The notes: generated by a model from the letters alone, not told the origin. A stretch of DNA of 64,000 nucleotides from Rhizobium sp. P40RR-XXII (GCF_012641405.1 NZ_JABAII010000008.1:124001-188000), one strand, 5' to 3'. Positions 8,690-17,957 are shown, numbered from the stretch's first letter. Translations and numbers: made by a program.

Positions 8690-9124
8690 ATGTCTAATGG
8701 CAAATCCCTTTCAGGCAAGTGTTTCTGTGGGGCAGTGGAAATTGCAGTCGACGGCGAGCCAATGGCAATGGGCTACTGTCATTGCGACTCCTGCCGCGAA
8801 TGGTCGGCGGGACCGGTCAATGCCTTTTCGCTCTGGCCGCCGCAGGCCGTTCACGTCACCAGGGGTGCGGACAAGATCGGCAGCTACCAGAAAACCGAGA
8901 AGAGCGTGCGCAAGTGGTGCACGGTCTGCGGCGGTCATCTGCTGACCGAACATCCGCCGTGGGGCGTAACCGATGTCTACGCCGGCGTCCTGCCCGGCCT
9001 CGATTTCCAGCCGGCACTGCACGTCAATTATGAAACGACGGTGCTGCACCTGAGCGACGGGCTGCCGAAGCAGAAGGACGTTCCGGCTGAGATGGGCGGA
9101 TCGGGAATGCTGCTTCCCGATTGA
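8690..9124 (+). CDS. GFA-family protein (formaldehyde-activating-enzyme fold)
   Basis: About 144 residues with the zinc-binding cysteine pattern of the GFA/CENP-V family: CFCG near the N-terminus, CHCDSC near residue 30 and CTVCGG near residue 80. Many members are annotated as glutathione-dependent formaldehyde-activating enzymes, but few have tested functions. GGGGTGAG just upstream supports ATG 8690. It is inserted on the opposite strand between hrcA and grpE. A second GFA protein is at 32398-32802. Confidence 0.85.
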   Translation: MSNGKSLSGKCFCGAVEIAVDGEPMAMGYCHCDSCREWSAGPVNAFSLWPPQAVHVTRGADKIGSYQKTEKSVRKWCTVCGGHLLTEHPPWGVTDVYAGVLPGLDFQPALHVNYETTVLHLSDGLPKQKDVPAEMGGSGMLLPD

Positions 9125-9147
9125 GCGCCGCCGTCAGATCCGTCTCG

Positions 9148-10236
9148 TCAAATCCCTGGCCGCGTCAGCCGCGAAATCAGTTGCGCCGTATAATCGACCA
9201 TGGGCACGATGCGGGCATAGTTCAGCCGCGTCGGACCGATGACGCCGACCGCGCCGACGATACGATCGTCGTCGTCGCGATAGGGCGCAACGATCAGCGA
9301 GGAGCCGGACAGCGAAAAGAGCTTGTTTTCCGAGCCGATGAAGATGCGCACGCCCGGCCCGCTTTCGGCGAGGTTGAGGATCTCGATAAGGCTGTCCTTC
9401 TTTTCGAGGTCGTCGAAAAGAAGGCGCAGACGATCCAGATCCTCGACGCCGCCGATCTCGGCGAGCAGATTGGAATGCCCTCGCACGATGAGCTGCGTCG
9501 GCTTGCCATCGTCATCGCCACCGGACCAGACGGCAATGCCGCGCTCGACCAGCTGATGGGACAGGCTGTCCAGCTCCTGGCGCACGCTCTGCTTGAGGCT
9601 CTGCAATTGCCGCCGCAATTCCGGCAGCGTCTGGCCGGTCATATGCGCATTGAGGAAGTTGGCAGCTTCCGTCAGTTGCGATGACGTCGTGCCGGCCGGC
9701 AGTTCGATGATGCGGTTTTCGACCTGATCGTGATCGCCGACGAGCACGGCAAGCGCCTTGGTCGGTTCAAGCCGAATGAACTCCACATGCTTGAGCACCG
9801 GGTCGCTCTTGGCGGTGATCACTAGGCCGGCGCCGCGCGAAATGCCCGACAGCACCCGGCTTGCCTCCGACATCATCGATTCCATCGGCTGATCGCGATT
9901 GCTGCCGCGCACCTGCCGGTCGATGTTGGCCCGATCCTCGGCGGAGAGATCGCCGACCTGCATGAAGGCATCGACGAAGAAGCGCAGCCCCACCTGCGTC
10001 GGCAACCGGCCGGCGCTCACATGCGGCGAATAGATGAGCCCGAGCTCTTCCAGATCGCTCATGACATTGCGCACCGAGGCCGGCGACAGGGACATGGGCA
10101 ACAGGCGAGACAGATTGCGCGAACCAAGGGGTTCGCCGTTTTCCAGATAGCCTTCGACGATGCGACGGAAGATTTCCTTGGAGCGTTCGTCCAGTGCGGC
10201 AATGACATCCGAGACCGATGATGTCGTGAATACCAT
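9148..10236 (-). CDS. hrcA: Heat-inducible transcription repressor HrcA
   Basis: About 362 residues. An N-terminal winged helix (LDERSKEIFRRIVEGYLENG, then PASVRNVMSDLEELGL) is followed by the GAF-like domain of HrcA. HrcA represses groESL and related genes by binding the CIRCE inverted repeat, with GroEL as co-factor. I chose ATG 10236; a TTG at 10272 would add 12 residues. No CIRCE element was found upstream, so the gene does not look self-repressed. It is divergent from rph. Confidence 0.94.
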   Translation of the reverse strand: MVFTTSSVSDVIAALDERSKEIFRRIVEGYLENGEPLGSRNLSRLLPMSLSPASVRNVMSDLEELGLIYSPHVSAGRLPTQVGLRFFVDAFMQVGDLSAEDRANIDRQVRGSNRDQPMESMMSEASRVLSGISRGAGLVITAKSDPVLKHVEFIRLEPTKALAVLVGDHDQVENRIIELPAGTTSSQLTEAANFLNAHMTGQTLPELRRQLQSLKQSVRQELDSLSHQLVERGIAVWSGGDDDGKPTQLIVRGHSNLLAEIGGVEDLDRLRLLFDDLEKKDSLIEILNLAESGPGVRIFIGSENKLFSLSGSSLIVAPYRDDDDRIVGAVGVIGPTRLNYARIVPMVDYTAQLISRLTRPGI

Positions 10237-10407
10237 TTCGCTGTCAAATCCATTCCGTTGAGCCTTATGCAAAATATAATCATTCAGTTAGCAATGGCAA
10301 AAGGGAAAATGCGACTGGGAATGCAGACGGGCGTCGCAACCTGCTTTTCCTTTGCAAAAGCGGCCTGTGGGTCGTAGAAGCGGTCAACGAACATTCAGGA
10401 GAGTGGA

Positions 10408-11124
10408 ATGCGGCCTTCAGGCAGAAAAACCGACCAGATGCGTAAGGTGTCGTTCGAGCGCAATTTTTCCAAGCATGCGGAAGGCTCGTGCCTGGTCAAG
10501 TTCGGCGATACGCATGTGCTCTGCACGGCAAGCCTGGAAGACAAGACGCCGCCATGGCTGCGCAACAGCGGCAAGGGCTGGGTCACGGCCGAATACGGCA
10601 TGCTGCCGCGCGCGACCGGCGAGCGCATGAAGCGCGAAGCCGCTGCCGGCAAGCAGGGCGGCCGCACGCAGGAAATCCAGCGCCTCATCGGCCGGTCGCT
10701 ACGCGCCGTCGTCGATCTCAAGGAACTGGGCGAACGTCAGATCACCGTCGACTGCGACGTCATCCAGGCGGATGGCGGCACGCGCACGGCGTCGATCACC
10801 GGCGGCTGGATCGCGCTTTACGACTGCCTGAAGTGGATGGAAAGCCGCAACATGGTGAAGGTCGAGCGTGTGCTGAAGGATCACATCGCCGCCATCTCCT
10901 GCGGCATCTTCGCCGGTCAACCTGTCATCGACCTCGACTATCTCGAGGATTCCTCGGCCGAAACCGACGCCAATTTCGTCATGACGGGCAAGGGCGGCAT
11001 CGTCGAGATCCAGGGAACCGCCGAGGGCGCGCCCTTCAGCGAAGAAGAATTCGCCACTCTGATGCATCTTGCCAAGACCGGCATCGCCGAACTGGTGGAG
11101 CTGCAGAAGCAGGCCATCGCCTGA
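10408..11124 (+). CDS. rph: Ribonuclease PH
   Basis: A 238-residue phosphorolytic 3'-5' exoribonuclease that trims tRNA 3' ends. Typical features are the start MRPSGRKTDQMR, the GRTQEIQRLIGRSLRAV helix carrying the phosphate-binding arginine, and the DCDVIQADGGTRTA signature. AGGAGAG lies six bases before the ATG. It is divergent from hrcA, and a VOC gene, rdgB and hemW follow on the same strand. Confidence 0.97.
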   Translation: MRPSGRKTDQMRKVSFERNFSKHAEGSCLVKFGDTHVLCTASLEDKTPPWLRNSGKGWVTAEYGMLPRATGERMKREAAAGKQGGRTQEIQRLIGRSLRAVVDLKELGERQITVDCDVIQADGGTRTASITGGWIALYDCLKWMESRNMVKVERVLKDHIAAISCGIFAGQPVIDLDYLEDSSAETDANFVMTGKGGIVEIQGTAEGAPFSEEEFATLMHLAKTGIAELVELQKQAIA

Positions 11125-11289
11125 GGATATCAACGAATGTGGAGCGTGCAGCTTGCCCTTCATCCGGCCCCTGAGTTTATCGAAGGGCGGCCACCTCCTT
11201 CCCGTCTCGGCGGCGAGAAGAGGCAAGACGCACCTTCCGTCACCTCTCTTCATCATGCGGGAATCGGAGGACGATCGAGATTGAGGTCG

Positions 11290-11326
11290 TCTCCCCGCCT
11301 GCGGGGAGAGGGTTAGGGTGAGGGGC
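11290..11326 (+). repeat. Rhizobial palindromic intergenic repeat
   Basis: CTCCCCGCCTGCGGGGAG forms a compact hairpin and is followed by AGGGTTAGGGTGAGGGGC. I recognise this as a motif scattered through rhizobial genomes. Its GAGGGG tail lies about nine bases before the TTG start of the next gene and may act as its ribosome-binding site. Confidence 0.75.
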
Positions 11327-11333
11327 TAATCGG

Positions 11334-11750
11334 TTGAGCAAGGCGATACTCGTAGGCATATTGGAAACCGCGCTTTACGCGGACGATCTCGATGCCGCCG
11401 AAGCTTTCTATGGCGGCATACTCGGACTGCAGAAGATTTCGCGTGGCGGCAATCGCCACGTTTTCTATCGCTGCGGGCCGGGCGTGCTGCTCATTTTCAA
11501 TAGCGAAGAGACCGTCAAGCCGCATGAGCCGGGCGCCCTGCCCGTGCCGCCGCATGGCACCAAGGGGCACGGGCACGTTTGTTTCCGCCTCGACAACGAC
11601 GAGATCGAAGCGATGACGCGAAAGCTGCAAGCGGCCGGTGTCGATATCGAAGCCGATTTCCACTGGCCGAATGGCGGCCGTTCGATCTATTTCCGCGATC
11701 CGGCCGGCAACAGCCTGGAATGCGCCGAACCCCGCATCTGGGGGCTATGA
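11334..11750 (+). CDS. VOC / glyoxalase-type protein
   Basis: A 138-residue single-module vicinal-oxygen-chelate protein with two beta-alpha-beta-beta-beta units. Candidate metal ligands are the His of GHGHVCF and the Glu near the C-terminus (GNSLECAEP). The substrate is unknown; relatives include glyoxalase I, dioxygenases and fosfomycin-resistance proteins. The start is TTG 11334 and the only Shine-Dalgarno-like bases come from the repeat just upstream. It overlaps the ATGA in front of rdgB and interrupts the usual rph-rdgB neighbourhood. Confidence 0.82.
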   Translation: MSKAILVGILETALYADDLDAAEAFYGGILGLQKISRGGNRHVFYRCGPGVLLIFNSEETVKPHEPGALPVPPHGTKGHGHVCFRLDNDEIEAMTRKLQAAGVDIEADFHWPNGGRSIYFRDPAGNSLECAEPRIWGL

Positions 11751-11761
11751 CAGGACAGCAC

Positions 11762-12406
11762 ATGCGCAAGCTCGATACCAAGACCATCGTCGTCGCCAGC
11801 CACAATGCCGGCAAGATCCAGGAAATTCGCGATCTCATCGGCCCGCTCGGCTTTACCGCCAAATCCGCCGCCGATCTCAACTTCATCGAACCGGACGAGA
11901 CAGGCACCACCTTCGAGGAAAATGCGACGATCAAGGCGCTTGCCTCCGCCAATGCTTCCGGTCTGCCGGCGCTCTCGGACGATTCCGGCCTGGTCATCGA
12001 TGCACTCGGCGGCGATCCCGGCGTCTATACGGCCAACTGGGCGGAAAGGCCTGACGGCACGCGCGACTTCGCCATGGCGATGCAAAAAGTCGAGACCGCA
12101 CTCGAGAAGGTCGGTGCCACATCGCCGGAGAGCCGTACGGCGCGTTTCGTCAGCGTACTTTGCCTTGCCTGGCCTGATGGGCATACCGAGCTTTTCCGCG
12201 GCGAAGTGGAAGGCAACGTCGTCTGGCCGCCGCGCGGCACGCAGGGCTTCGGCTACGATCCGATCTTCCAGCCGCAGGGATACGAGACCACATTCGGCGA
12301 GATGAGCAGCGACCAGAAACATGGCTGGAAGCATGGCGATCAGCATGCACTGTCGCATCGCGCCCGCGCTTTCAAGACCTTTGTCGAAACCTGCCTGGAG
12401 GCGTAA
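11762..12406 (+). CDS. rdgB: Non-canonical purine NTP pyrophosphatase (RdgB/HAM1)
   Basis: A 214-residue enzyme that hydrolyses dITP, XTP and other deaminated purine nucleotides to keep them out of DNA and RNA. The family motifs SHNAGK (near the N-terminus), SDDSGL and the C-terminal SHRARA are all present. I chose ATG 11762 because AGGACA lies just upstream; an ATG at 11747 overlaps the previous stop and adds five residues. hemW follows after 9 bp. Confidence 0.96.
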   Translation: MRKLDTKTIVVASHNAGKIQEIRDLIGPLGFTAKSAADLNFIEPDETGTTFEENATIKALASANASGLPALSDDSGLVIDALGGDPGVYTANWAERPDGTRDFAMAMQKVETALEKVGATSPESRTARFVSVLCLAWPDGHTELFRGEVEGNVVWPPRGTQGFGYDPIFQPQGYETTFGEMSSDQKHGWKHGDQHALSHRARAFKTFVETCLEA

Positions 12407-12415
12407 GCTAACCCC

Positions 12416-13618
12416 GTGGAAATCGTGGACACACAGGACCTGATGCGCGGGGCGCAATTACTGCCCGATACCGGTGAACCCGGTTTCGGCGTCTATGTGC
12501 ATTGGCCCTTCTGCGCGGCCAAGTGTCCCTACTGCGATTTCAATAGCCATGTCCGCCACCAGCCTGTGGATCAGGAGCGCTTCGCGGCCGCCTTCCTGAA
12601 GGAAATGGCGACGATGCGGATGATCAGCGGCCCGAAGACGGTCACCAGCGTCTTCCTCGGCGGCGGCACGCCTTCGCTGATGAAGCCGGAAACCGTTGCC
12701 GCGATCCTGGAGGGCATCGCCAAGGCCTGGCACGTGCCCGATGGTATCGAGATCACCATGGAAGCCAATCCGTCGAGCGTCGAAGCGGAGCGCTTTCGCG
12801 GCTATCGCGCCGCCGGCGTCAATCGCGTGTCGATGGGCGTGCAGGCACTGAACGACCGCGACCTGAAATTCCTGGGCCGTCTGCACAATGTCGAGGATGC
12901 GCTGAAGGCGATCAAGTTGGCGCGCGAGATTTTTCCGCGCATGTCCTTCGATCTCATCTATGCCCGCCCGAACCAGACCGTCGAGGAATGGGAGCGCGAG
13001 CTGAAGGAGGCGATGTCCTACGCGGTCGATCACCTCTCACTCTATCAATTGACCATCGAAGAAGGGACGCCCTTCTATGGCCTCCACAAGGCCGGCAAAT
13101 TGATCGTGCCGGACGGAGATCAATCGGCGCTGCTCTACGAGGCGACACAGGAGATCACCGAGCGCGAGGGCATGCCGGCCTACGAGGTCTCCAATCATGC
13201 CCGTCCGGGCGCCGAGAGCAGGCACAATCTCACCTATTGGCGCTATGGCGACTATGCCGGGATCGGTCCCGGCGCCCATGGCCGCTTGACCCGCGGACCA
13301 CAGAAGCTGGCGACGGCGACCGAGCGCAAACCGGAGAGCTGGCTTGAGATGGTCGAGCGCGACGGCCACGGCATGATCGATCAGGAAATGCTTGGGTTCG
13401 ACGAACAGGCCGACGAATTGCTGCTGATGGGCCTGCGGCTCAGGGAGGGCGTCGATCTCGCCCGCTGGCAGCAACTTTCCGGCCGCGATCCCGATCCGCA
13501 GCGCGAGGCGTTTTTACTGGAACACGGCTTCATCGAGCGGATCGGCAATTCCCGCCTGCGCTGCACACCGGCGGGAATGCTGGTTCTCGATTCGGTGGTC
13601 GCCGATCTCGCTTGCTAG
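12416..13618 (+). CDS. hemW: HemW, radical-SAM heme chaperone
   Basis: A 400-residue radical-SAM protein with the 4Fe-4S motif CAAKCPYC (Cys33, Cys37, Cys40), the SAM-binding GGGTPSLM and a C-terminal HemN-like domain. It resembles oxygen-independent coproporphyrinogen oxidase, but the short N-terminus and the position after rdgB fit HemW, which delivers heme to membrane proteins. The start is GTG 12416; later in-frame starts are possible. The end runs close to a repeat at 13661. Confidence 0.92.
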   Translation: MEIVDTQDLMRGAQLLPDTGEPGFGVYVHWPFCAAKCPYCDFNSHVRHQPVDQERFAAAFLKEMATMRMISGPKTVTSVFLGGGTPSLMKPETVAAILEGIAKAWHVPDGIEITMEANPSSVEAERFRGYRAAGVNRVSMGVQALNDRDLKFLGRLHNVEDALKAIKLAREIFPRMSFDLIYARPNQTVEEWERELKEAMSYAVDHLSLYQLTIEEGTPFYGLHKAGKLIVPDGDQSALLYEATQEITEREGMPAYEVSNHARPGAESRHNLTYWRYGDYAGIGPGAHGRLTRGPQKLATATERKPESWLEMVERDGHGMIDQEMLGFDEQADELLLMGLRLREGVDLARWQQLSGRDPDPQREAFLLEHGFIERIGNSRLRCTPAGMLVLDSVVADLAC

Positions 13619-13660
13619 TTACGTCCCTTTTGAATGAGTGGTCTCAACGCTTGCCGAGAT

Positions 13661-13708
13661 CACCCCACCCGGCACTACGTGCCGACCCTCCTCCTCAAGG
13701 GGAGGGTA
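13661..13708 (-). repeat. Rhizobial palindromic repeat at the 3' end of a permease gene
   Basis: The bases CACCCCACCCGGC...GCCGACCCTCC...GGGGAGGGT match a common rhizobial intergenic repeat with short inverted arms. The EamA gene on the minus strand reads into it: its last dozen residues (LLTLPLRRRVGT) and its stop codon are repeat-derived. Confidence 0.7.
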
Positions 13709-14598
13709 AGCAGGCGCCCATCGATTGCCGCAAGGCCGACCGCGATCAGTGCCATGCCGATGAAATGCTTCGGCTGCAGGCTCTCGCCGAGGACAAGCGC
13801 GCCGAGCAGGATGGCACTGACGGGAATGAGGAAAGTCACCAGCATCAGGTTGGTGGCGCCGGCGGCCGCGAGGATGCGGAAGAACAATACATAGGCGATG
13901 GCGGTCGACAGGAGCGCCAGGCCGGCGAGCGCCAGCCAGATTTCGGTCGATGGAATTGCGAGCGTCCAGGGGCGGTCGACAAAGAGCGCGATCGGCAGAA
14001 GCAATATGGCCGAGCCGGTGACCTGACCGGCGGCCGGAATGATGGGCGCCAGCCCCATGCGGCGGAAACGACGCCCGAATATGCCGGCCAGCGAGTAGCT
14101 GAAGGCGGCACCCAGCACGGCAAGCTGCGCCAGCACGTTAGAGCCTAGGCTTGCAAGCACCGAAGGGCCGATCATCAGGGCGACGCCGGCAAAGCCGACG
14201 ATGACCCCGATCAGGCGATTGCCGGTCATCTTCTCATCCTCGGTCAGGAAATGGGCGACGACGACAGCAAAGAGCGGCGTGGTGGCATTGAGGATCGAGG
14301 CGAGGCCGCTGGCAATATGAGTCTGGCCCCAGACGATCAGCAGGAATGGGATGACATTGTTGAGGAAGCCCATGCCGAAGAAGGCGAGCCAAGTTTCACG
14401 GTCTCTCGGCATGGAATGTCCGGTTGCACGTACAATGACATGCAAGGCAATGGCGGCGAGCGCGACACGCGCGGCAACGATGGTAAAGGGCGGCAGTTCA
14501 TGCACCAGAATGCCGTTGAACAGGAAGGAGCCGCCCCAAAGGATGGATAGGCCCACCAACATGCTCCATTCGACTGCGCCCATGGTTTTCTGCAGCAT
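13675..14598 (-). CDS. EamA/DMT-family transporter
   Basis: About 307 residues with ten predicted transmembrane helices in two EamA repeats, the layout of drug/metabolite exporters such as RhaT- or YdcZ-like permeases. The substrate is unknown. I chose ATG 14598 because GGAGA sits seven bases upstream; a TTG at 14622 is the longer choice. The last dozen residues come from an intergenic repeat. It is divergent from a GcvA-type LysR regulator that probably controls it. Confidence 0.88.
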   Translation of the reverse strand: MLQKTMGAVEWSMLVGLSILWGGSFLFNGILVHELPPFTIVAARVALAAIALHVIVRATGHSMPRDRETWLAFFGMGFLNNVIPFLLIVWGQTHIASGLASILNATTPLFAVVVAHFLTEDEKMTGNRLIGVIVGFAGVALMIGPSVLASLGSNVLAQLAVLGAAFSYSLAGIFGRRFRRMGLAPIIPAAGQVTGSAILLLPIALFVDRPWTLAIPSTEIWLALAGLALLSTAIAYVLFFRILAAAGATNLMLVTFLIPVSAILLGALVLGESLQPKHFIGMALIAVGLAAIDGRLLTLPLRRRVGT

Positions 14599-14754
14599 GA
14601 GATTATCTCCAGCATGTTCCAATTGAGTTTTACTTGTCGATTGATGGTCTCGACATGATTGCTAACCATCCGTATTATCGCAATAATACTCGCGGTATCG
14701 AGGCTTGAGCAAACGAGTCTTTCTCGGATCATGATTTAGCTGAACTCAATCATC

Positions 14755-15651
14755 ATGGATCAATTGCCATCCCTTTCGGCGCTCCGCGCCTTCGAAGCGT
14801 CCGCCCGGCATCTCAGCATGACGCTGGCGGCGAACGAACTGCATGTGACGCCGGGAGCCGTCAGCCTGCAGATCCGCGATCTCGAAAGCGCACTCGGCGT
14901 GCGTCTTTTCGAGCGGCGGACGCGCAGCCTCGCATTGACGAGCGACGGCGCGGAATATTTCGCGACCATGCGCACAGCCTTCCGCCTCATTCGCGAGGCG
15001 ACCGCGACGCTGACAATGCGCTCGAAGGATACGGTGCTGACCGTCACCTGTACCGCCGGCTTTGCCACGCACTGGCTGGTGCCGCGGCTGCGGCGGTTCG
15101 AGGAGGCGCACCCGGATATCGACCTGCGCATCAGCGCCTCGCACCGCATGATGGATTTCCAACGGGATGGAATAGATATCGCCATTCGTCACGGTCTCGG
15201 CGGGTATGAGGGACTGGCAAGCGAAAGGCTGCTGGATGACGAATATGTGCCGGTCTGTACGCCCGAGACGGCAGCGACGCTTGGTCCTTCTCCCACGGTC
15301 GACGATCTCGCAAATCTGACGCTGATCCACGATGTCTATCGGCGGGACTGGGAGCTCTGGCTGCAGGCCGCCGGTGCGACACGCGTCAATGCCATGCATG
15401 GACCGGTCTTTACCGACGGCGCGGGTGCCTATCACGCCATGAAGGCAGGCCTCGGCATTGCGCTGATGCGCCGGTCCTTCGTGGAGCAGGAACTGGCTGA
15501 AGGCACGCTCGTTGCGCCCTTCCCGATCGGACTTGCGAGCGCGCTTGCCTATCACCTCGTCTATCCCACCGGCGCACTGGAGCGGCCGGCGATTGCGGTC
15601 TTGCGATCCTGGCTGTTTTCGGAAGTGTCTCGCACGGCGCCGCCGGCGTGA
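14755..15651 (+). CDS. LysR-family regulator, GcvA type
   Basis: A 298-residue LTTR. The N-terminal winged helix-turn-helix (about residues 8-66; SMTLAANELHVTPGAVS) is followed by a periplasmic-binding-like effector domain. The start LPSLSALRAFEASARH is characteristic of the GcvA subgroup. The 156-bp divergent spacing from the EamA gene suggests it regulates that transporter and itself from the shared region. The effector is unknown. Confidence 0.9.
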   Translation: MDQLPSLSALRAFEASARHLSMTLAANELHVTPGAVSLQIRDLESALGVRLFERRTRSLALTSDGAEYFATMRTAFRLIREATATLTMRSKDTVLTVTCTAGFATHWLVPRLRRFEEAHPDIDLRISASHRMMDFQRDGIDIAIRHGLGGYEGLASERLLDDEYVPVCTPETAATLGPSPTVDDLANLTLIHDVYRRDWELWLQAAGATRVNAMHGPVFTDGAGAYHAMKAGLGIALMRRSFVEQELAEGTLVAPFPIGLASALAYHLVYPTGALERPAIAVLRSWLFSEVSRTAPPA

Positions 15652-15675
15652 AACGGCACACGCTTTCGCAGGACA

Positions 15676-15779
15676 TAGAGCGGTTCAGCTTTTCACGGAT
15701 CTCCTGAGCCGCTCTATTCCTTTGTTTTCCCGCGATTCCGGACGGAAAACCGCTGCGCACTTTTCCTGGAATTGCTCTA
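15676..15779. repeat. Dispersed TAGAG...CTCTA palindromic repeat, copy a
   Basis: Starts with TAGAGCGGTTCAGC and ends with GGAATTGCTCTA. The core (15732-15775) is an imperfect palindrome beginning GCGATTCC and ending GGAATTGC. It belongs to the family also found at 30856, 32297, 36421, 42463 and 54053. Here it lies between a LysR gene and the dnaA 3' end without touching either stop codon. Confidence 0.85.
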
Positions 15780-15891
15780 GCGATTCCGGTTGGATTGCGG
15801 CCTGCCGCTCGCAGCGGCAGGACAAAGACTTACAAAAGAAACGGCCGGCGGTTAGGCCGGCCGTGAAACACGGAGTGAAGGCTGCCCGCGC

Positions 15892-17442
15892 CTACTCGTT
15901 GATGAGGCGCTTCAGCAGCTCGATTTCATGCGACAGCTTGCTGTCGCCGGAAATCAGTTCCTCGATCTTGCGCACGGCGTGCAGCACGGTCGTATGATCG
16001 CGACCACCGAAACGGCGGCCGATTTCCGGGAAGGAACGCGGCGTCAGGGTCTTCGACAGATACATGGCGATCTGGCGCGGCTTGACGATGACGCGCGTGC
16101 GGCGGTTCGAAACCAGCTCCTGGCGCGAGACATTATAGTGGCGGGCCACGATGCGCTGGATGTCCTCGATGCGGACGCGGCGCGGCTCACCGGAGCCGAC
16201 CAGATGTGCCAGCAATTCGTCGACGCGCTCGACCGTCAGGTTCGGCTCGAAGGAGCGGCGGAAGATCAGCTGGTTGAAGGCTCCTTCCAGCTCGCGGCCG
16301 CTTGCCGTGACATTACGGGCGACATGCGAAAGAAGCTCGGCCGGGATTTCCAGCGACGGATCGTCCTGACGGGCAGCATCAAGGCGGCGCTTGAGGATCT
16401 CAAGGCGCATTTCATAGTCCGGTGCCTCGACTTCGATGGCAACACCGCCCTGCAGGCGCGACCGCACGCGCGGGTCGAGCGATTCCAGCTCCCAGGGCGC
16501 GCGATCGGCGGCAACGACGACCTGCTTGGCGCTGTCGAGCAGCATGTTCAAGAGATGGCAGAACTCGTGCTGGATCATCTTGCCCTGCAAGAACTGCATG
16601 TCGTCGATGATGAGCAGATCGATATTGCGCAGCGAATCCTTCAGCGTCAGTGCATCATTGTCACGGATCGCGGTGGCGAAGCGCCACATGAAATATTCCG
16701 CCGTCAGATAGACGACACGCAGGCCGCGCGGGTTCTGCACGGCGGCATTGGCGATCGCCTGAAGAAGGTGCGTCTTGCCGAGACCGACCGTCGCATGGAC
16801 GAAGAGCGGGTTGAAGCGCACGGCGCCCGTACCGGCTTCGGCGATGGTCTTTGCAGCAGCAAGGCCGACGCGGTTCGAGCTGCCTTCGACGAAGGTGTCG
16901 AAGGTGAAGCGGGAATCGAGCGGAGAGCCAAACAGCGGCGTACCTGCCATTGCGGGCCGCGCGGCAGCAGCCGCATTCACCGCCTGTGCCACTGCATGGC
17001 CGGCCGGCTGCGCGGTGGGACGGCGGATCGGCGCCACAGCCGCTTGATCCGGCATCGCGGGCTGCTCGTCGGCGATGGGCTTTATGCCCTGCCGCGTCGC
17101 GGTGCGGACCAGAATTTCGACTTTCAGGATCTCGGCATCCTCAGCCTTGAACAGGCCGGTGATCAAATCGAGATAACGATTGTTGATCCACGACTTCAGA
17201 AAGGTCGTCGGAACTGTGAGACGAACGACGCTCTTCGATACCGAATGGAGCTTAAGTCGTGCAAACCAGCTGGCGTAGACATCGGGTCCGACCTGGGCCT
17301 TCAAGCGCGCGCTGACGCGCTCGAACAGATTATTTTGCGCCACGTCACCCTTTTCCCCCGCCGCCTCTAAGCAAACCGCACCGAACGTCTGCGCATTGTC
17401 CCCATTCTCCAATGCGCCCCTCGTCCTCGTATGTATCTGCAT
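15892..17442 (-). CDS. dnaA: Chromosomal replication initiator DnaA
   Basis: A 516-residue DnaA. Domain I (about residues 35-115) interacts with helicase; domain II is a Gln/Ala/Pro-rich linker. Domain III is an AAA+ ATPase with Walker A VGLGKTHL and Walker B LLIIDD. Domain IV binds DnaA boxes through GGRDHTTVLHA. DnaA-ATP melts oriC and regulates genes. The N-terminal extension (MQIHTRTRGALENG...) is typical of rhizobia. The long leader towards rpsT should hold its promoter. Confidence 0.98.
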   Translation of the reverse strand: MQIHTRTRGALENGDNAQTFGAVCLEAAGEKGDVAQNNLFERVSARLKAQVGPDVYASWFARLKLHSVSKSVVRLTVPTTFLKSWINNRYLDLITGLFKAEDAEILKVEILVRTATRQGIKPIADEQPAMPDQAAVAPIRRPTAQPAGHAVAQAVNAAAAARPAMAGTPLFGSPLDSRFTFDTFVEGSSNRVGLAAAKTIAEAGTGAVRFNPLFVHATVGLGKTHLLQAIANAAVQNPRGLRVVYLTAEYFMWRFATAIRDNDALTLKDSLRNIDLLIIDDMQFLQGKMIQHEFCHLLNMLLDSAKQVVVAADRAPWELESLDPRVRSRLQGGVAIEVEAPDYEMRLEILKRRLDAARQDDPSLEIPAELLSHVARNVTASGRELEGAFNQLIFRRSFEPNLTVERVDELLAHLVGSGEPRRVRIEDIQRIVARHYNVSRQELVSNRRTRVIVKPRQIAMYLSKTLTPRSFPEIGRRFGGRDHTTVLHAVRKIEELISGDSKLSHEIELLKRLINE

Positions 17443-17809
17443 TATAATTGCCGCCTTCCACAGTCTCTTATAGGGCGGGAGAGCAATGCACCGCCGCCCC
17501 TAGGTTCTTCGCCATAGCATGACAATCGCGCCCGTTGTCCCAAGCCGCGCCGCATACCGGTTCATCAGCCATGCCCGACCAACGGGCACTACAGAAACAC
17601 TGTGGCGAAAACCGCTCTTGAAGCAGCCTTCGTCTAGGCATCTGCATATGGAGCGTCAATCGGCCCTCGTATTCCGACCGGCTGCCCCGATGGCTGTCAA
17701 TTTTTCTCCCCTCCCCGCAGCCACGCCACTAACTCAGGCTGCAAAGGACAGACAAGCTTCCTCGTTCCGCAAGCGTTGCAGCTTCCAGCTTTAACTCGTC
17801 AACTGTTTG

Positions 17810-17834
17810 AAAAAACGGAGCTGAACTGCTCCGT
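17810..17834 (-). terminator. Orphan intrinsic terminator upstream of dnaA
   Basis: On the minus strand ACGGAGC and GCTCCGT (17834-17828 and 17821-17815) form a perfect 7-bp stem with a 6-base loop, followed by six T residues. No coding gene lies between it and the rpsT terminator 426 bp upstream on that strand. Confidence 0.75.
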
Positions 17835-17957
17835 CACAAGAGACAAAACCACCCACGCCGCCTAAATGACGGTGTTTGCCGAAGCCGTTTAAGGTGAAAT
17901 CCGCGCCCCTTGTTGAAATGCATTTAGGCAGGATCACGGGCAGATATCAACGATGAA

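Noticed and set aside
10237..10407. CIRCE element controlling hrcA or rph
   Set aside because: No TTAGCACTC / GAGTGCTAA pair is present in this gap.
12416..13618. Oxygen-independent coproporphyrinogen oxidase HemN
   Set aside because: Length, N-terminus and the rdgB neighbourhood fit HemW better.
15928..17370. 480-codon open frame antisense to dnaA
   Set aside because: It mirrors dnaA codons; the DnaA domains on the minus strand are certain.
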